Below are positions 11,100 to 24,012 of a stretch of DNA of 64,000 nt, piece by piece. The first letter of the stretch is position 1. The number at the start of each line of letters is the position of its first letter. The notes beneath the pieces were generated by a model. It had not been told where the DNA came from and made no database searches. It worked only from the letters and a program-made list of their open reading frames with translations. Origin of the DNA: Dioscorea cayenensis subsp. rotundata (lineage: Eukaryota > Streptophyta > Magnoliopsida > Dioscoreales > Dioscoreaceae); the NCBI RefSeq assembly GCF_009730915.1, contig NC_052489.1:1426001-1490000 (forward strand), in the 5' to 3' direction. Position numbers and translations under genes: made by a program.

Positions 11100-14000
11100 A
11101 CAACCTTAGTAAGACATAGTTACGGTAATCTTCACACACAACTTTCGGTTTCCATTTCGTCGTCTTTGCAATTTGCCATTTTTCATCCTCTTTAATTTCT
11201 TCTTTCCCACCCTTGCATGTCTTAAACTGCAAATACAAGATTGTTGAAGTTCAATGTCCAAAGTCATTCTCAATACACTAATTCTTAACACACATGTTCT
11301 TCATTTTCTTGTTTCTGTGATTCTGAACACTTCTCAGCTCTGCAAGTAAATCAGGTTTTCAACAAACAAAAACAAATACGTTGTAACGTTGTCGTAAGTT
11401 CTATGTAAATCCAAAAGCATGCCGAGACAATGAGACAAACAAAAAGACAGTGAAATGGCATACATTAATAGTGCATGTGCATCACAAGCAATCCTTTGCA
11501 GCAGAGAATGCTCTGTTATCATGAACCTCAAACTTCAAGGATAATTCGTCGGTAGTGCTGCTATGCTGTTATTCAAGCTTTGCATGCATGAGTACCTTGC
11601 AGTAGAAAGCCACAATAAATACGGTTAAAAGATCGAAAGCATTTAAATCATACAATAAATGAGAGAAAACAAAAGGACTGAAAGTGATAGAATACAGCTC
11701 GCTTTGCGACTTATTAGGGTTGCAGGCAAGTAGTAAGGTACCTATCTTTCTCCAGTTCAAACAAAGCGAACGATCGAAGCAACACTGACACTAGCTAGGC
11801 ATTAAATGATCTTAAACACATAGAGATTAAGTATCTTCATTTCATGCAAGGACAAACTTATGCACGGGAATTAATTCAATGGAGCAATGACCACATGCTA
11901 GATTCAAGAAAAGATCAGGTGATTATCTATAGATTTCAATGAGATGAGATGCATGATAAGCTCATTAATACCAAATGCTTTTCAGTGTCACTAAATATAG
12001 ATTTGGATGAAACAAAGGTGGGTGGCAGTTGATGCCAGCCATCGGCATATTTTAAAGGGAAACATGAAAAAACAGCCATGATAAAAACCATTAGTGGTAC
12101 AAGTAACAAAAGCCATCGGCAGTGGATTCGGTTGTTGATGCACAAAGTAACTTAATCTTTAACTTTACACAATATCAGCTCAAGATAGAGGTAGCACTGC
12201 AATGATCGAAGACAGATCAAGTTTCAGTAAAAGTGAGAGAAATTAATTCAGTTAAGAAAAGGGCATAACAAAAAAATAACATTCCAATGTCCTCTTTGTT
12301 GATGCCAGTACATCTGAGAGAAACAAATAAATGCATTTTAATTTTACTTGGTCATGAAAACAAGGTAAGCAAGAGAATGTGTGAGAATGGAAAACGATAT
12401 CAAATAGTAGGCATCATAACACTGGTGGTCTTCTTTTGGCAAAAATGAGCTAACCAGGAAAATGATACAGATCAATCATGCATTGTACTAAAGCAGCTCT
12501 GCTTTCACTCAAGGTAAATGGTTAACAACTAAAGGAGGTGAACAGGTGTCAATTTTAATTTCATCTGAAAATCCTTGATGGGAACTACAAATGCAAATCA
12601 ATCAATATGGCCACGATTTTAAACAAATATGAAATCCAAGGGAAATACAAGAGAAATGATTTCAAAGATCAACGAAATTCAGACATAATGACCAGCAAAC
12701 GCAGAATACATTTCACTATTGAAGGCTGACAAATGAAATATGCAAGAAAGAACTAAAAGACAATAGATGAAACACTGCAGTTCATCATAGGGAAGACATT
12801 AATTGGGGTAAACGAACTACTCGCTACCTAACAAAGAGTGAAAAAGTCCATTTCTATAATTTCACAATTTTACACAACCACATAATAGAACAACCGTTGC
12901 TCAATTTGATTTCCCTAAAATACATGCGGTTCACCAACAAAAAATAAAACCAAAGCAAAAGAAACCATGTTCTTAACATAGACAATGAAGAGATGGAGTA
13001 AAAAAAAGGCATGTGACTATTTCAAGATGAACTACTTATACATCAGTATAGTCTGAAGAACATACACAAATTGCAGATTAGAGTCACACTTCATGCACTA
13101 AGCTTGAAAAAAAAAATGCAAAAATTAACTGTGAGGTAAAACAGCAAGAGCATAGAAGACAGAATTACAGACTTAGAAGTACACAAATTTGTGAAAAGTT
13201 TACCCTTCTTTGGAAGTTCTTTTCTGTAAGATGATTGCATTTGTGGGGCTGCCCGTGCCTGAAAGAAGTAGAATTTAGCAGTTGAAAGTAAAAGTTTAGG
13301 AAGAAACTCAGGCCAGATGCCAAATATGGATATGCAGGAAAAGAAAATCAATATTTTAATTGTATAGACAGCCTCTTTATTATATAGAAGGTGGTCCTGA
13401 TCCTCAAAGGCTCAAAATTCATCTAGCCTTCTTGTGGAACTTGAAACGTCCAACACATCCAAAGAGACTGTCCTTAAATGCACCTCCCTTCTGCATTTAA
13501 CCACCAAATTCCATGTCCTCTTCTATTGGTGCTTTCTCCCTACGCACATGATAAATATCCTACTTTCATCATCAGATTGAAATCCTAGAAAAAATAACTA
13601 ATTGATGCTGCCAATAAAAGAGAATTCACTATTTGTCATGAAAGCAAGTCACATGCTCAATTTATCAGAGAAGCTGATCTCCACATCTTTTTACAATTGG
13701 CCGGGAACTGCACAGGGTGAGAGTTCTCTGTAGTTAATGTGCTTTGGCGGTCATTCATCAGCTGGATGCCTATGTCTGTCACAATCTTGGCAGTTGCAGC
13801 TCTTGACATCTCACACATCATTAGGTGGGATAAATTTACCATGCCACAAAAACAGTTGCTTAAAGAGTTAAATATGAAACATTGTTTCTCTGTAAAATTG
13901 ATTCTGTTGCTACAGAAAGGATTAAGAAACTTGTTTACTAAATTCACCTTTCCGGTATTTGATGCAGAGTAAATGTGAAGTTTTCAGGACTTTACTGATA

Positions 14001-15239
14001 ACAGAAGGTCAATGCTAAAGTTCACTGTGGTTATTCAAAGGCAATCTAGTAAACCATATCAACTGATAGGGCATTCTCTTGCACTTTAGACATTAACCTA
14101 CTCCCTTTTAAATAATTATTAAACCTTTCTTTAGGTACATCATCATCAAATCATCATTAAACCTTGACCTAGCAATTATAGTTTTTCATGTCTGTTTAAG
14201 GGATCATATGCAAAAGTTCTATCACAAGCTAGTCAAGGACGATTGGATGCATTTAACAAGAAAAAGTAGAAGTTTAGAGAGCAGATCTATTTGTAGCTAA
14301 ATAGTGAAAGCAAATCAGGAATTTCCAGATTTCAAAAAGGTTATATCTTCGGCAAGCATGTAATGTAACATTTTAACACATTCAGCAGTGGACTTTGGAG
14401 TATGAACAACCTACTCTCTTGGGACTGTAGTCATCAATACAAAATGAACGAAACAAGTTTATGCTTTTATCCGAGCTAGATGTTCTAGCTTCAGCCATTT
14501 GTCGGACAAATGCTCCCAATATGACAATAAAAGATGTTCATCCATTTGCAGGACAAATGCTCCTATTATCACAACAAAAGGGGATTCTCAGTTGCACAAA
14601 TTTGTTCATCATCAAAGAAAACTTCATCTACACTGGAATAAACATGGTAAGGAATCATATGGAAGTCATCAATAGCTTTAAAACCTAAAAATAAAAGCTG
14701 ACAGGCTTCCAGAATTCAGGAAGAAGAGCACTTTGATGAGTTAACATAATAATAATAATCAGCACACAAATGAATTTGGGAGTGAAAAAATAAAAAATTT
14801 ATACAGCATTGACAAATCAAAAGGAAAACAGGCAGAAATTCTGAGAGTAAGTGTAAAGAATTACTCGCAAAAACTTAAAAAATAAAAGCAACTCTTAGAA
14901 CAAGAACACAAGTGCCAAAAATTCAGAATCCTTCATATCAAGAAAATTGGGTGGTTAACAAGTGAAACCAACCCCAATTCAATGGAAACAAGTTACATAA
15001 TTCCTCTCACAGTTTAGTTTCATTATGGGAAAAAAGGCATTAGCAAAATGTATAATACAAGACTTGTGTATATGGAAACAAAATTCGAGAAGGCCATTGT
15101 ACTATGGCAAATATTTGTGTATGTAGCTAAATGAGATTTATGGTGGCCTTCTTATGAATGTCAGTTCTGTTAAAAGTTCTTGGCATCAATTATACACACC
15201 TTGAGAACAACCAGGTGCAAAGGAATCTGAGAAAGTGCA
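11100..15239 (-). other. Gene-like but unassigned tract downstream of the UCP3-like gene
   Basis: Base composition is closer to introns/UTRs of this region than to the AT-rich spacers. On the minus strand a donor-like AAG|GTGTGT lies about 40 bases after the UCP3 stop (near 15200). Exon-like pieces sit at about 13261-13205 (TTCTTTCAG acceptor, GTAAAC donor) and 11343-11286 (TTGCAG acceptor, then 17 open codons and TAA). No protein family was recognised. The simplest reading is a spliced 3' UTR of the UCP3 transcript; a separate small gene is possible. Confidence 0.3.
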
Positions 15240-17305
15240 TTAGAAAGATGAGAGCCCAGAGACTTGCCGGAACTTTTCATAAGAAACCCAAAACACACAT
15301 TGCCAAGGGCCAAGCCTGGCCCATGTGGGGATGAAACCCTTCCACAATGCCAATATGCCTTCAGACCTTGCGGTCCTGATCAGACAATCAAAGGAATTCA
15401 TGTATGCACTCACAACCTCTTTGTCAGCAGCTTGATTCATCATTCTAGTTTTGACTACATCAGCTGGGCAGCTAAGAGCAGTTGCACAGAGACCAGATGC
15501 AACAGATGACAATGTATGAGCAAAGATGTTGTCTTCACAAATTTCTTGGTTAATGATAAAATGCTTTGCTGAATCATAGCATGTTAATTCTCCCATGTTC
15601 ACCAAAAATGCTCGCTGAGCATTTGGGACAACCCCTCTCCAAAGGCCTAGAAAAACCTTCTGACTGGGCAATCTTTCTGAAAGCATCAAAAATTCCTGCA
15701 TACCTGGGTTGAAGACCTTGTGTGAGAAGACGCCCATCTGCTTGCATTCTCACCTTTATCAGATCAGCTGGACTAGCCAAAACCTGCATTTTAGAATCGT
15801 GATTTATCATGATAGAATAATGTTGGTACACCAAGGATCATCCACCATGATATTTCCATCAACATTTTAACTATTACATGATTTCATATGCTTTATTTAT
15901 TTTTTTATTTTTTTAACCACCTGATTATTGAATATCTGTCAGCATCTGGCAAGTTCTCACAGCTGTTCATTCTCAGAAACATCAACAAGCAAAAACTGCA
16001 CCTGCATCAAGCAAAAGCAACCTAGAGCTTGCTTACATAAAGGGGGTTTCAGATAGGAGTTTAAACTTTACAAACATCTTTCGGAAGGTTCGATGTGACA
16101 CAGGGCAAGCTCATTTCCAAATGTAATTCAGGAGCATATATCCAGCAAAAATAAAATCTTTGAACCTAAACCTTCATTGAAGTCCTTTTTTATATATCCA
16201 AGGTACCATGCTACAAAATTTCCGACAATGTCTCATTTCTGAGAGTGAACATACTAGTCTAACCTTTATTTCTGTAATGTTACCCCAAGATTAATGGAAG
16301 GTTATCTTAGTAATCAATACAATCAAACAATTAAGTATCTACCACTACTAACTGGTGGCTTAATAAATCCTATAATAGAAAAACACCAAGAAGAGAATTC
16401 AACTCATGAACCAGAGCCTTTCATTAGTCTACAACCCTACTTCTACAAGAATAAGATAAACAATGTTCATCCCTGCCAACAATTCAAATTATTATCAGGC
16501 TCACATGAATATCAAAGCATTAAGTAACAGGGAGAACCAGAAAGTTTCAAATGTGGATAGAACCATCATGCATATCACATACAGCTAACAGAGAAAACAC
16601 AATAAACTCAGGCCTTCCGCTGCCATTCAATCTCAAGGGTTGATAAAACTGTGTGAAATGTTCCAAATTGTAAATGCATTATAATCTTGTATGAGTTTCC
16701 AATTCCCATGAAAAAAGAAAACCTCAAAAGGTCCATCAAAATGTAAATTCGATCAGATATCCTAGTATTGTGCAACCAAACAGACTATTCATCACTGAAG
16801 CATGCCTACACAATGTCGAATACCATGCAATGTTTTACTTCTTCCACTATAAAAATCCAATCTTTTCAGCTCAAATAGGTTATACTTGTGAGATCAAGAA
16901 TAATTGAAGAATAAATCACCGTTCATATGATCCAGATTCCAGAATAGTCACCTGTGCGACGACGCCTGAAACGCCTCCGGCGAAAGCTTTGCGGAAGAGG
17001 GAAACATCAGCATCGGAGGAAGAGATACGGAGGTGTTCGTAGGAGACGATGCGAACGGGAGTATACAATACATGGCGGAGGACGGCGGGAGAGAGACCAC
17101 TATAGAACCCAAGCATCCGGCCCTTGTTCCATATATCCGCTGCAACGCGGAGGGAGGCTCCGGTGGAGGAGTGGCCATAGCGGAGCTGAAGCCTAGTCTT
17201 TATGATATCTATCGGAAACGTCGCCGTCTCCGCCACAGTTGCCGCTACCGACGCCAACCCGATCTTCGCAGAGGTTCGCCAGAGTCCATCCTCGCCGCCA
17301 CCCAT
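15240..17305 (-). CDS. PUMP3: Mitochondrial uncoupling-type carrier, UCP3-like, with an apparent +1 frameshift
   Basis: Exon 1 is 17305-16952 and exon 2 is 15783-15240 (stop TAA). Three mitochondrial carrier repeats are visible, each with the PxD/ExxK/R signature: PIDIIKTRLQ, PADLIKVRMQ and PADVVKTRMM. The C-terminus (WVSYEKFRQVSGLSSF) closely resembles Arabidopsis UCP3 (At1g14140). The product would sit in the inner mitochondrial membrane and exchange small anions or leak protons. In exon 2, after IAQSEG, the frame shifts by one base. A T run at 15651-15655 (minus strand) has five Ts where four would give SEGFLGLWRGV, matching the family. All sequence on both sides is otherwise intact. Either the gene is newly broken or the extra base is a sequencing error. 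Corrected length would be 298 residues. Confidence 0.88.
15784..16951 (-). other. Intron 1 of the UCP3-like gene
   Basis: Bounded by CAG|GTGACT at 16952/16951 and TGCAG at 15786-15784. No further gene was seen inside it. Confidence 0.75.
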
Positions 17306-18189
17306 GCGGGAGCCAACGCAAGCTCACGCCGTGATTCGTGTTTGGTTTTCCGATTGAGATCGACGAATTGAGAAGTGGGGCCCTGAGTTGCTTGTGGTTT
17401 TTTTATTACTATTATTTACTGGATTATTTTACAATATTTTCCACTGCTTCGCAAGAAATTTATAATTTATTAATTTAGTGGGATTTTTTTTTATAATACC
17501 TGAATTAGTCTCTCTAGATGCATCCAACTAATTTCTTTATTTTTTAAAAATAATTTAATTTAATAAAAAAACTACTTGAAAATATTTATGAGTAAAAAAA
17601 TAAAAAAAAAAAGAGAAATATAGAGACAGATATTATTATTATTATTATTATTTTATTTTTTTCTTTTAAAGAAAAGTTACTTTAATCTGTAACCTACGGG
17701 ACGAATACATGTATATAACAGTATAATTTTCTACCGAAAAACTGTCTATTTACTCGATCATGTGATTTTGAGGGTATCGAAAAACTCCGAGTCAAGCTCG
17801 ACACTCGCAGCGAAAGCAGCCCTATCTGAGTGACCCGATGTCGATAAGCTAGAATTCGTTATAAGCTAGATTCGGGTATTATACCATTTTTATTTTATTC
17901 TCTTGGTTGCATATATCTTGCATTTAAAAAATTATTTAATTTTAACCACAGGAATATATATATATATATATAAAATAGTATAATTTTTACTGGGAAAACT
18001 TTCTATTTATTGGATAATTTTATTTTCCAGGGGGTATTTCGTAAAAAACTCCGAAACAAGCTTGCCCTGCAGAGTGGCTTGGCTTCATTCCCAAAAATGG
18101 CGAAAATGGTGGCTTAAATACAATAGAAGAACCTGCAACTCGTTTGCGAAACCCTAGACCTCAGTTTCGACTCATCCTTGACTCTTCGA
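17306..18189. other. Spacer with a diverged direct repeat
   Basis: An (ATT)n tract lies near 17630-17652. Two similar segments at about 17717-17805 and 17977-18070 share ATAGTATAATTTT, CTATTTA, GGGTATTTCG-like and AAAAACTCCGA blocks, about 260 bp apart. No gene apart from the UCP3 promoter (right of 17305, minus direction). Confidence 0.6.
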
Positions 18190-18239
18190 ATGGCGGCGAT
18201 CTCTTCTCCGGCTCAACGCGTCCAGCTTCCAAGCTGCAG
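18190..18239 (+). pseudogene. Orphan first exon of an unidentified gene
   Basis: A 5' UTR-like stretch with AAACCCTAG leads to ATG at 18190, an Ala/Ser-rich peptide MAAISSPAQRVQLPSC and a donor CAG|GTACTT at 18240, then an intron-like sequence starting CCCCAAACCC. No continuing exon was found before the opposite-strand F-box genes. It may be the stranded start of a gene cut by rearrangement, or the first exon of a gene with a very long intron. Not recognised. Confidence 0.35.
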
Positions 18240-18629
18240 GTACTTCCCCAAACCCTAAACCCTGAGACTTGTTTAAGTTTTCAGCGAATATAGAGAAGGA
18301 TCATCTCTAGGTTTTTGTCATGATTCTTTGGAAATGTAGTGCCTTTAGGGTTTATTTACTCGTTGGTAATCTTGAAAAGCTTGTGTTTCTCTTAAATGGA
18401 TTGATTTGAGCTCTGATTTTGCTAAATAAACAAAAATTATCAAATATCAATAATATACTTATCATTCCAAAGAACTTAGAAACAAAATACCAACATTTCA
18501 TAACACTTTACTGCATAAACAAACAGACAAACAGACACAAACATACAAACAAAGATGTAAAAGGAAATCATTGATAGAAGGGATCAAACAGAAACAGGAG
18601 AAGCCATATGGATCCATTTAAGCTCATAG

Positions 18630-20418
18630 TCATGAATAGCAAAGCTCTGGCATCAACTCTACTTGAATACCATCAGCCAAATCCACAACAGACAGTGGCA
18701 TTCTCACCTCATTCTCAAGTCTTCTAAATCTCACATGACCACCACCATTCCTCACCATTTCATAATGTCCAAATAATTGAAACACCTTCCTCCCAACTCC
18801 CTTCACACAATATGAATCCCCATTTCTATCAAGAAACCACCACCTATTCTCCAATTCCTCCCTCTCCATCTCCACCCAACCAAGAACTCCGTTCTCAGCC
18901 AGTCCAAGCTTATAAAACATAAACCTCTCTTGATTTCCATGAAAAGATGGAGGCAAAGGTGCCACCTTTACAATTTCATCTTCACACTGCACAACAAAAC
19001 CTGACCTTGAATTACACAAATCAGGGAATGTCAACCAACTCTTATCTTCCATATCAAACAGACACATCCTCCCGTTGGGATCAAAACAGCAAACTCTTGT
19101 ACTTCCATGCATTACCACCCTTGCTACTGTAGCCTCCCAATCAATACAATGCTCAAATCTATGTTCTTCCCATTGGCTTTGCCCAGCTCTAGTTATTCTT
19201 AGTACTATTCTGTTGTGTTTCTGGTAACTTGCTTGTATGATTAGCTTTGGTTTGCCAGTCAATTCCCATGTCGTTCCAATGATTGCAGGACCTAATACTG
19301 CATTGCAGTCTGCTTCTAGGATTTCAGGCAAATCTATGACTGTTCCTGAAACTGGATGGAATAGTCTTAATGTCCACTTGATATAAAATACACAGGAATT
19401 GACACCATTGTTTATGTATATGTGGTTGGGGGCAGGCAAATTCGGGCGCAGGAGAAGCCAACCATTTTTGGAGCTGATACAGGTGCCTTCACTTACAAGG
19501 TAAGGAATTCGAACTGTTTGGATTGCATTAGCTGCTAAATCTATGAAAATTCTGTCATTGGAGATGGAAGATGAAGGATTGCATAAAACCCAAGGGTTTG
19601 TGACTTTGTTGGGTTCAGGTTTCCTGATGTATCTCCAATGATTGCAAACGTATGGAATTCTCATGGCATCAAATGGTGTCAGGTAGTTCATCACTCCCCA
19701 TAAGAATGGGCCTGGTATGTGAGACCAATCCCTATCTTCTTCTTCTTCTATTACTACATCTACTTCTTCTTCTGTCTCTGTTTCATGCTGTGATTTTTTT
19801 TTAATTATTAATATGGATAAGATCTAGAATTTATGGAAGAAATTAAATTAAGAATAAGTTAAATTTGATACTAACGTACCAGATTCTCTCTCTCTTCTTC
19901 TACTACTACTACTACTTCTTCGTCTTTCTCTGTTTCATGCTGTGGATTTTTTTTCTTTAATTATTAATTTGGATGATTTTTAACATTCACGGAAGAATTT
20001 ATTTTAAGTTATACTTGAAAAGTAACATACCATATTATCTCTCTCTTGTTCTTGTTCTTGTTCTTCATCTTCTACTTCTTCTTTCTCTGGTTCTTGCTGT
20101 GTATTTTTTATTAATTTGGATGAGATCTAGAATTTATGGAACAAATTTAAAATAAAATATAGGCAAGTTAGATTTGTAAAGTAACATACCAGATTATCAC
20201 TCTCTTCTTCTACTTCTTCTTTCTCTCTTTCATGCTGTGGCTTTTTTTTTTTAGTTGTTAATATGGATGAGACTTAGAACTTACGGAAGAATTTTAAAAA
20301 AAAATCGAAAAGGGTTAGTTAGATTTGTAAAGTAACATACCAGTTTAGGGTGGTTGTTTTGGTCCTTGATCATCTTTTTTATTTTTTTGAGAAAATCCTT
20401 GATCACCTTCTTGATCAT
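18630..20418 (-). CDS. F-box protein with DUF295 domain, with an array of duplicated acidic micro-exons
   Basis: Proposed exons are 20418-20341, 20234-20190, 20096-20031, 19939-19880 and 19787-18630, joining to 468 residues. Exon 1 gives a Lys-rich MIKKVIKDF start. Exons 2-4 are 45, 66 and 60 bases, all phase 0, coding Glu-rich segments such as HEREKEEVEEESDNL. The last exon starts HETETEEE, then the F-box (DWSHIPGPFLWGVMNYL, DAMRIPYVCNHWRYI) and a DUF295 body (HPVSGTVIDLPEI, GWVEMERE, YCVKGVGRKVF). F-box proteins usually select substrates for SCF ubiquitin ligases; the target is unknown. A tandem paralogue lies at 21545-22896 with only two exons. Splice sites CTG|GTATGTTAC and CACAG recur in every unit. 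The micro-exons are predicted, not proven. Confidence 0.8.
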
Positions 20419-20639
20419 GTTTCTTCTACCAGGTTTGTTCATCCTCTTTGATCATGTTTCTTCTAGGGGAAGAAAAGAGTTGTCAAACATGGTTCGGTTT
20501 TATTTGCGGGATACAAGGAGCTAACAACTAGCTGAACAAAAGTAATAGATTTAAAACAAAAAGTTCTAAAGTTAAATCACATCTAGTTGGAGCCATTGTG
20601 GAAGATGAAGCCCACTGAGCTTTGCCGTCTCTATCTATG

Positions 20640-21175
20640 AGTTCCGGTTTTGTGTTTGGTGACCGACTCGAGTCGTTTATTGCTCTGTATCACTTCAATG
20701 TATTTCCATGTTACTGGATGATTTGCATATTACACCATTTCCACAAGAAGATCTTAGCAGGCTTTACATTGCAGTGCTCAAGACCCGTCAGCAAAGCAGC
20801 AGCTTCAGCTAAAGTAGCAATTGATCGTGCCAATACGAATACGATGTTTTTGGAGTTTGCTATAATAACAAATCCGAGTCTATTGTAGGATAATTTTCCG
20901 GCCTATGACGCATCACTAAAAATGGAAATAGAATGACTAGAGTGAGGTAAGAAGAAGGTTTCCTGTTGTTTAATTGCATTACTCTTGAGAATTTCTTGGT
21001 CTGTTATAGTGTTTGTTGGAAGATCTTTGTATTTTGGGAAGTCAAGCTCCCTTTTGTTAAATACATAGATGGATCTTGGAATGGTAACAAATGTTATATG
21101 GTGATGATTAGATTTTACAAATAGCATAATTAATTGATTATAACCTTGTGCCTCTATAATTCCTCTATCTACCAT
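20640..21175 (-). pseudogene. RNase H-domain relic, probably from a LINE-type retroposon
   Basis: On the minus strand the peptides SISIFSDAS, RLGFVIIANS, FVLARS and LAEAAALLTGLEH follow one another with RVT_3/RNase H spacing. This domain is common at the end of plant non-LTR elements and in related host pseudogenes. The frame is not continuous, so the copy is dead. It lies between the two F-box genes. Flanking LINE sequence was not recognised. Confidence 0.55.
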
Positions 21176-21544
21176 TCCACATTTTCTAACCTTTTTGTTG
21201 TTTTTCTAATCAATATCTCTTTTCCCTTTCTTAAATAATCAGCTTTTTCTGCTATACAACTTCCATTTTCTAACTTTATTTATCTTTTAGCACATTATAT
21301 CAAATGTAGCCCTTTCTCTCACTGTAAAAAGCATATATATATATAATATATATATATATTTTTAATACGTAGACAAGTCAGTGCCCCTGAAATGAATTAT
21401 TATTGAAGTGATAAAATCATAAAAGTTACTGCAATTGTGAAAACAAAAACATCAAACATAAATAATGTATATATCATTCTAACAACATATTAACAAAACA
21501 CCAACATTCCAAAAGGAAATAAGTAATAAAACTGATAAAAGAGA

Positions 21545-22896
21545 TCAAACAGAAACAGGGAAATCCATAAGGATCCATCCAAGCTTACAGTCCTTAAGAG
21601 CAAGCTCAGGCATCAACTCTTGTGGAACTCCATCATCCAAATCCAAAACAGACAGTGGAATTCCAACCTCACTCACAATTCTTGTTCCAAACCTCACACG
21701 CCCACCACCATTCCTCACCATCCCATAATGTCCAAATAACTGAAACACCTTCCTCCCAACTCCCTTCACACAATATGACTCCCCATTTATATCAAGAAAC
21801 CACCACTTATTCTCCAATCCCACCCTCTCCATCTCCACCCAACCAATAACTCCATTCTCATCCAAACCAAGCTTATAAAACATATACCTCTCTTGATTTC
21901 CATGCACAGATGGAGGCAATGGTGCCACCTTCACAACCTCATCTTCACACTCCACAACAAACCCTGACCTTGAATTACACAACTCAGGGAATATCAACCA
22001 ACTCTTATCTTCCATTTCAAACACACACATCCTCCCTTTTGGATCAAAACAACAAACTCTTGTACTCCCATGCATTGCCACTCTTGCAACTCTAGTCTCC
22101 CAACCAAAACAATGCTGAAATCTATGTTCTTCCCATTGACTCTGCCCAGCTCTAGTTATTCTCAGTACTATTCCCTTGTGTCCCCGGAAACTTGCTTGTA
22201 TGATCAGCTCTGGTTTGCCGGTCAATTCCGATACTGCGCCGATGATTGCAGGACCGACTACTACATTGCAGTCCTCTTCTTGTATTTCAGGCAAATCTAT
22301 GACTGTTCCTGAGACTGGATGTAACAGTCTTAGTGTACACTTGTTATTAACAATGCTTGTATTTGGTTCATATTTTGAAGATGTAACTCTAGGTTGATAT
22401 GGAAAAATTCTATGGGAATAGAAACCTCCATTGATGATGTTCATGGGGTGAGAATTTGGGTGGAGGAGAAGCCAACCATGTTTGGAGCTGATACATGTGC
22501 CTTGGCTTACAATGTCAGGGATTTTGACTCTAGAGATTGCATTGGTTGATAAGTCTATGAATATTCTGTCAGTGGAGATGGAAGAGGAAGGATTGCATAA
22601 AACCCAAGGGATTGTGATTTTGTTGGGTTCAGGTTTGATGATGGATTTCCAAGAATTGCACACATAAGAAATTCTCATGGCATCAAATGGTGGCAGGTAG
22701 TTCATCACTCCCCATAAGAATTGGCCTGGTATGTGAGACCAATCTCTCTCTTCTTCTTCCTGTGATTTTTAATAATTTGGTTGAGATATGGAATTTATGG
22801 AAGGAAATAATTAAAGAAAAAGGTAAAAATATGATTTGGAGAGAAACATACCAGATTAGGGTTGTTGTTTGGGTGCTTGATCATCTTCTTCATCAT
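21545..22896 (-). CDS. F-box protein with DUF295 domain, two exons
   Basis: Exon 1 is 22896-22852 (MMKKMIKHPNNNPNL) and exon 2 is 22759-21545, giving 419 residues. Exon 2 begins EEEERDWSHIPG (F-box) and carries MRISYVCNSWKSI, HPVSGTVIDLPEIQEE, CCFDPKGRMCVFEMEDKSW and SYCVKGVGRKVFQLFG of the DUF295 domain. It is a close tandem paralogue of the 18630-20418 gene (same orientation, same exon-1/intron-1 layout) but has none of its micro-exons and a longer C-terminus (ALKDCKLGWILMDFPVSV). The expected role is substrate adaptor in an SCF complex; its substrate cannot be inferred. Confidence 0.87.
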
Positions 22897-23968
22897 GTTT
22901 CTTTTGCTATGGTTATGGGAATTTGAGAAGGGGGGTGGTCTAGGGTTTCAAGTCTAGGAAAAGGAAAGATTTGGTAAAATATTGTTGGGTTGGAGTGATT
23001 AATTATAAATAATTTATGGATATAAGACTAGATTACAAATAGCATAATTGATGAGATTTATGATTAATTGATTATAAAGGCGTGATTAATTATGTTGATA
23101 AGGTTGAGGCAATGTGAATATGTCTTCTAGATAATGTGTGGTATTACCCGTCAATTTTTGGTTTTTAATGTTTATTTGTTATTATATTAATTATATATAT
23201 ATCATAAGAGGACCGATTTTTACGAATATTCATATGAACAGTTGAATTAAAACTATGCTTATAAATAATTATACTGTGAAAATTGGGATGTACATATATA
23301 TAGATGTATATGAGTTTGTTTTGAAATATGAATAGATTATTTTATCTCATAATATATATTAAAGTTAATTTCTGTATATTTTTTAATATTAATTTAATTT
23401 TGGAATATTAATATATTTTTAAAAGTTATTTTTTAAAATATAGAGATAGGTTAATTTTTCTTATAATATCTTATAGTATTTCAATGCTGATTCAAATTCT
23501 AAGATTAATTTTTTAAAATAAATATTTAAAATATGGAGATAGTTATCTTATTTCATAAGATTTTTATAATTAAATCCAAGCATTATTAGTTCAAACTTAA
23601 TAAAATAACTTTTTAAACTCATTTCTTTTATATTATATTTCCATCAAGTCTTAAACTATTGATATTAGAAGTTACATAACTTTTTTTATATAACATTTTA
23701 GTGATTCAATTTTTTAGATTAGTATTTTATAAATAACTTTTTTAAAATGCGGGGAAATGTTGATTTTATCAATTAAATCAATGTTGACATGATAAATATT
23801 TAAGGTTGAAATTGTGAAGTTATGCTAGTTATCATATGTGACAGTTAGTCAAAAATTAGAGTTACTATGTTCTCACTATTAATGAATAGTTTTTTATCAC
23901 TGTATGTTTCTCACCCTATTTGTAATTTTTTTTTTTTTTTTAATAAATTGTAGTTTATCTAATTTATC

Positions 23969-24012
<44 letters not shown>

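Noticed and set aside
15646-15655. GTTTTTCTAG inside UCP3 exon 2 looks like a GT...AG intron
   Set aside because: Ten bases is far too short to splice; a one-base gain in the T run explains the frame change.
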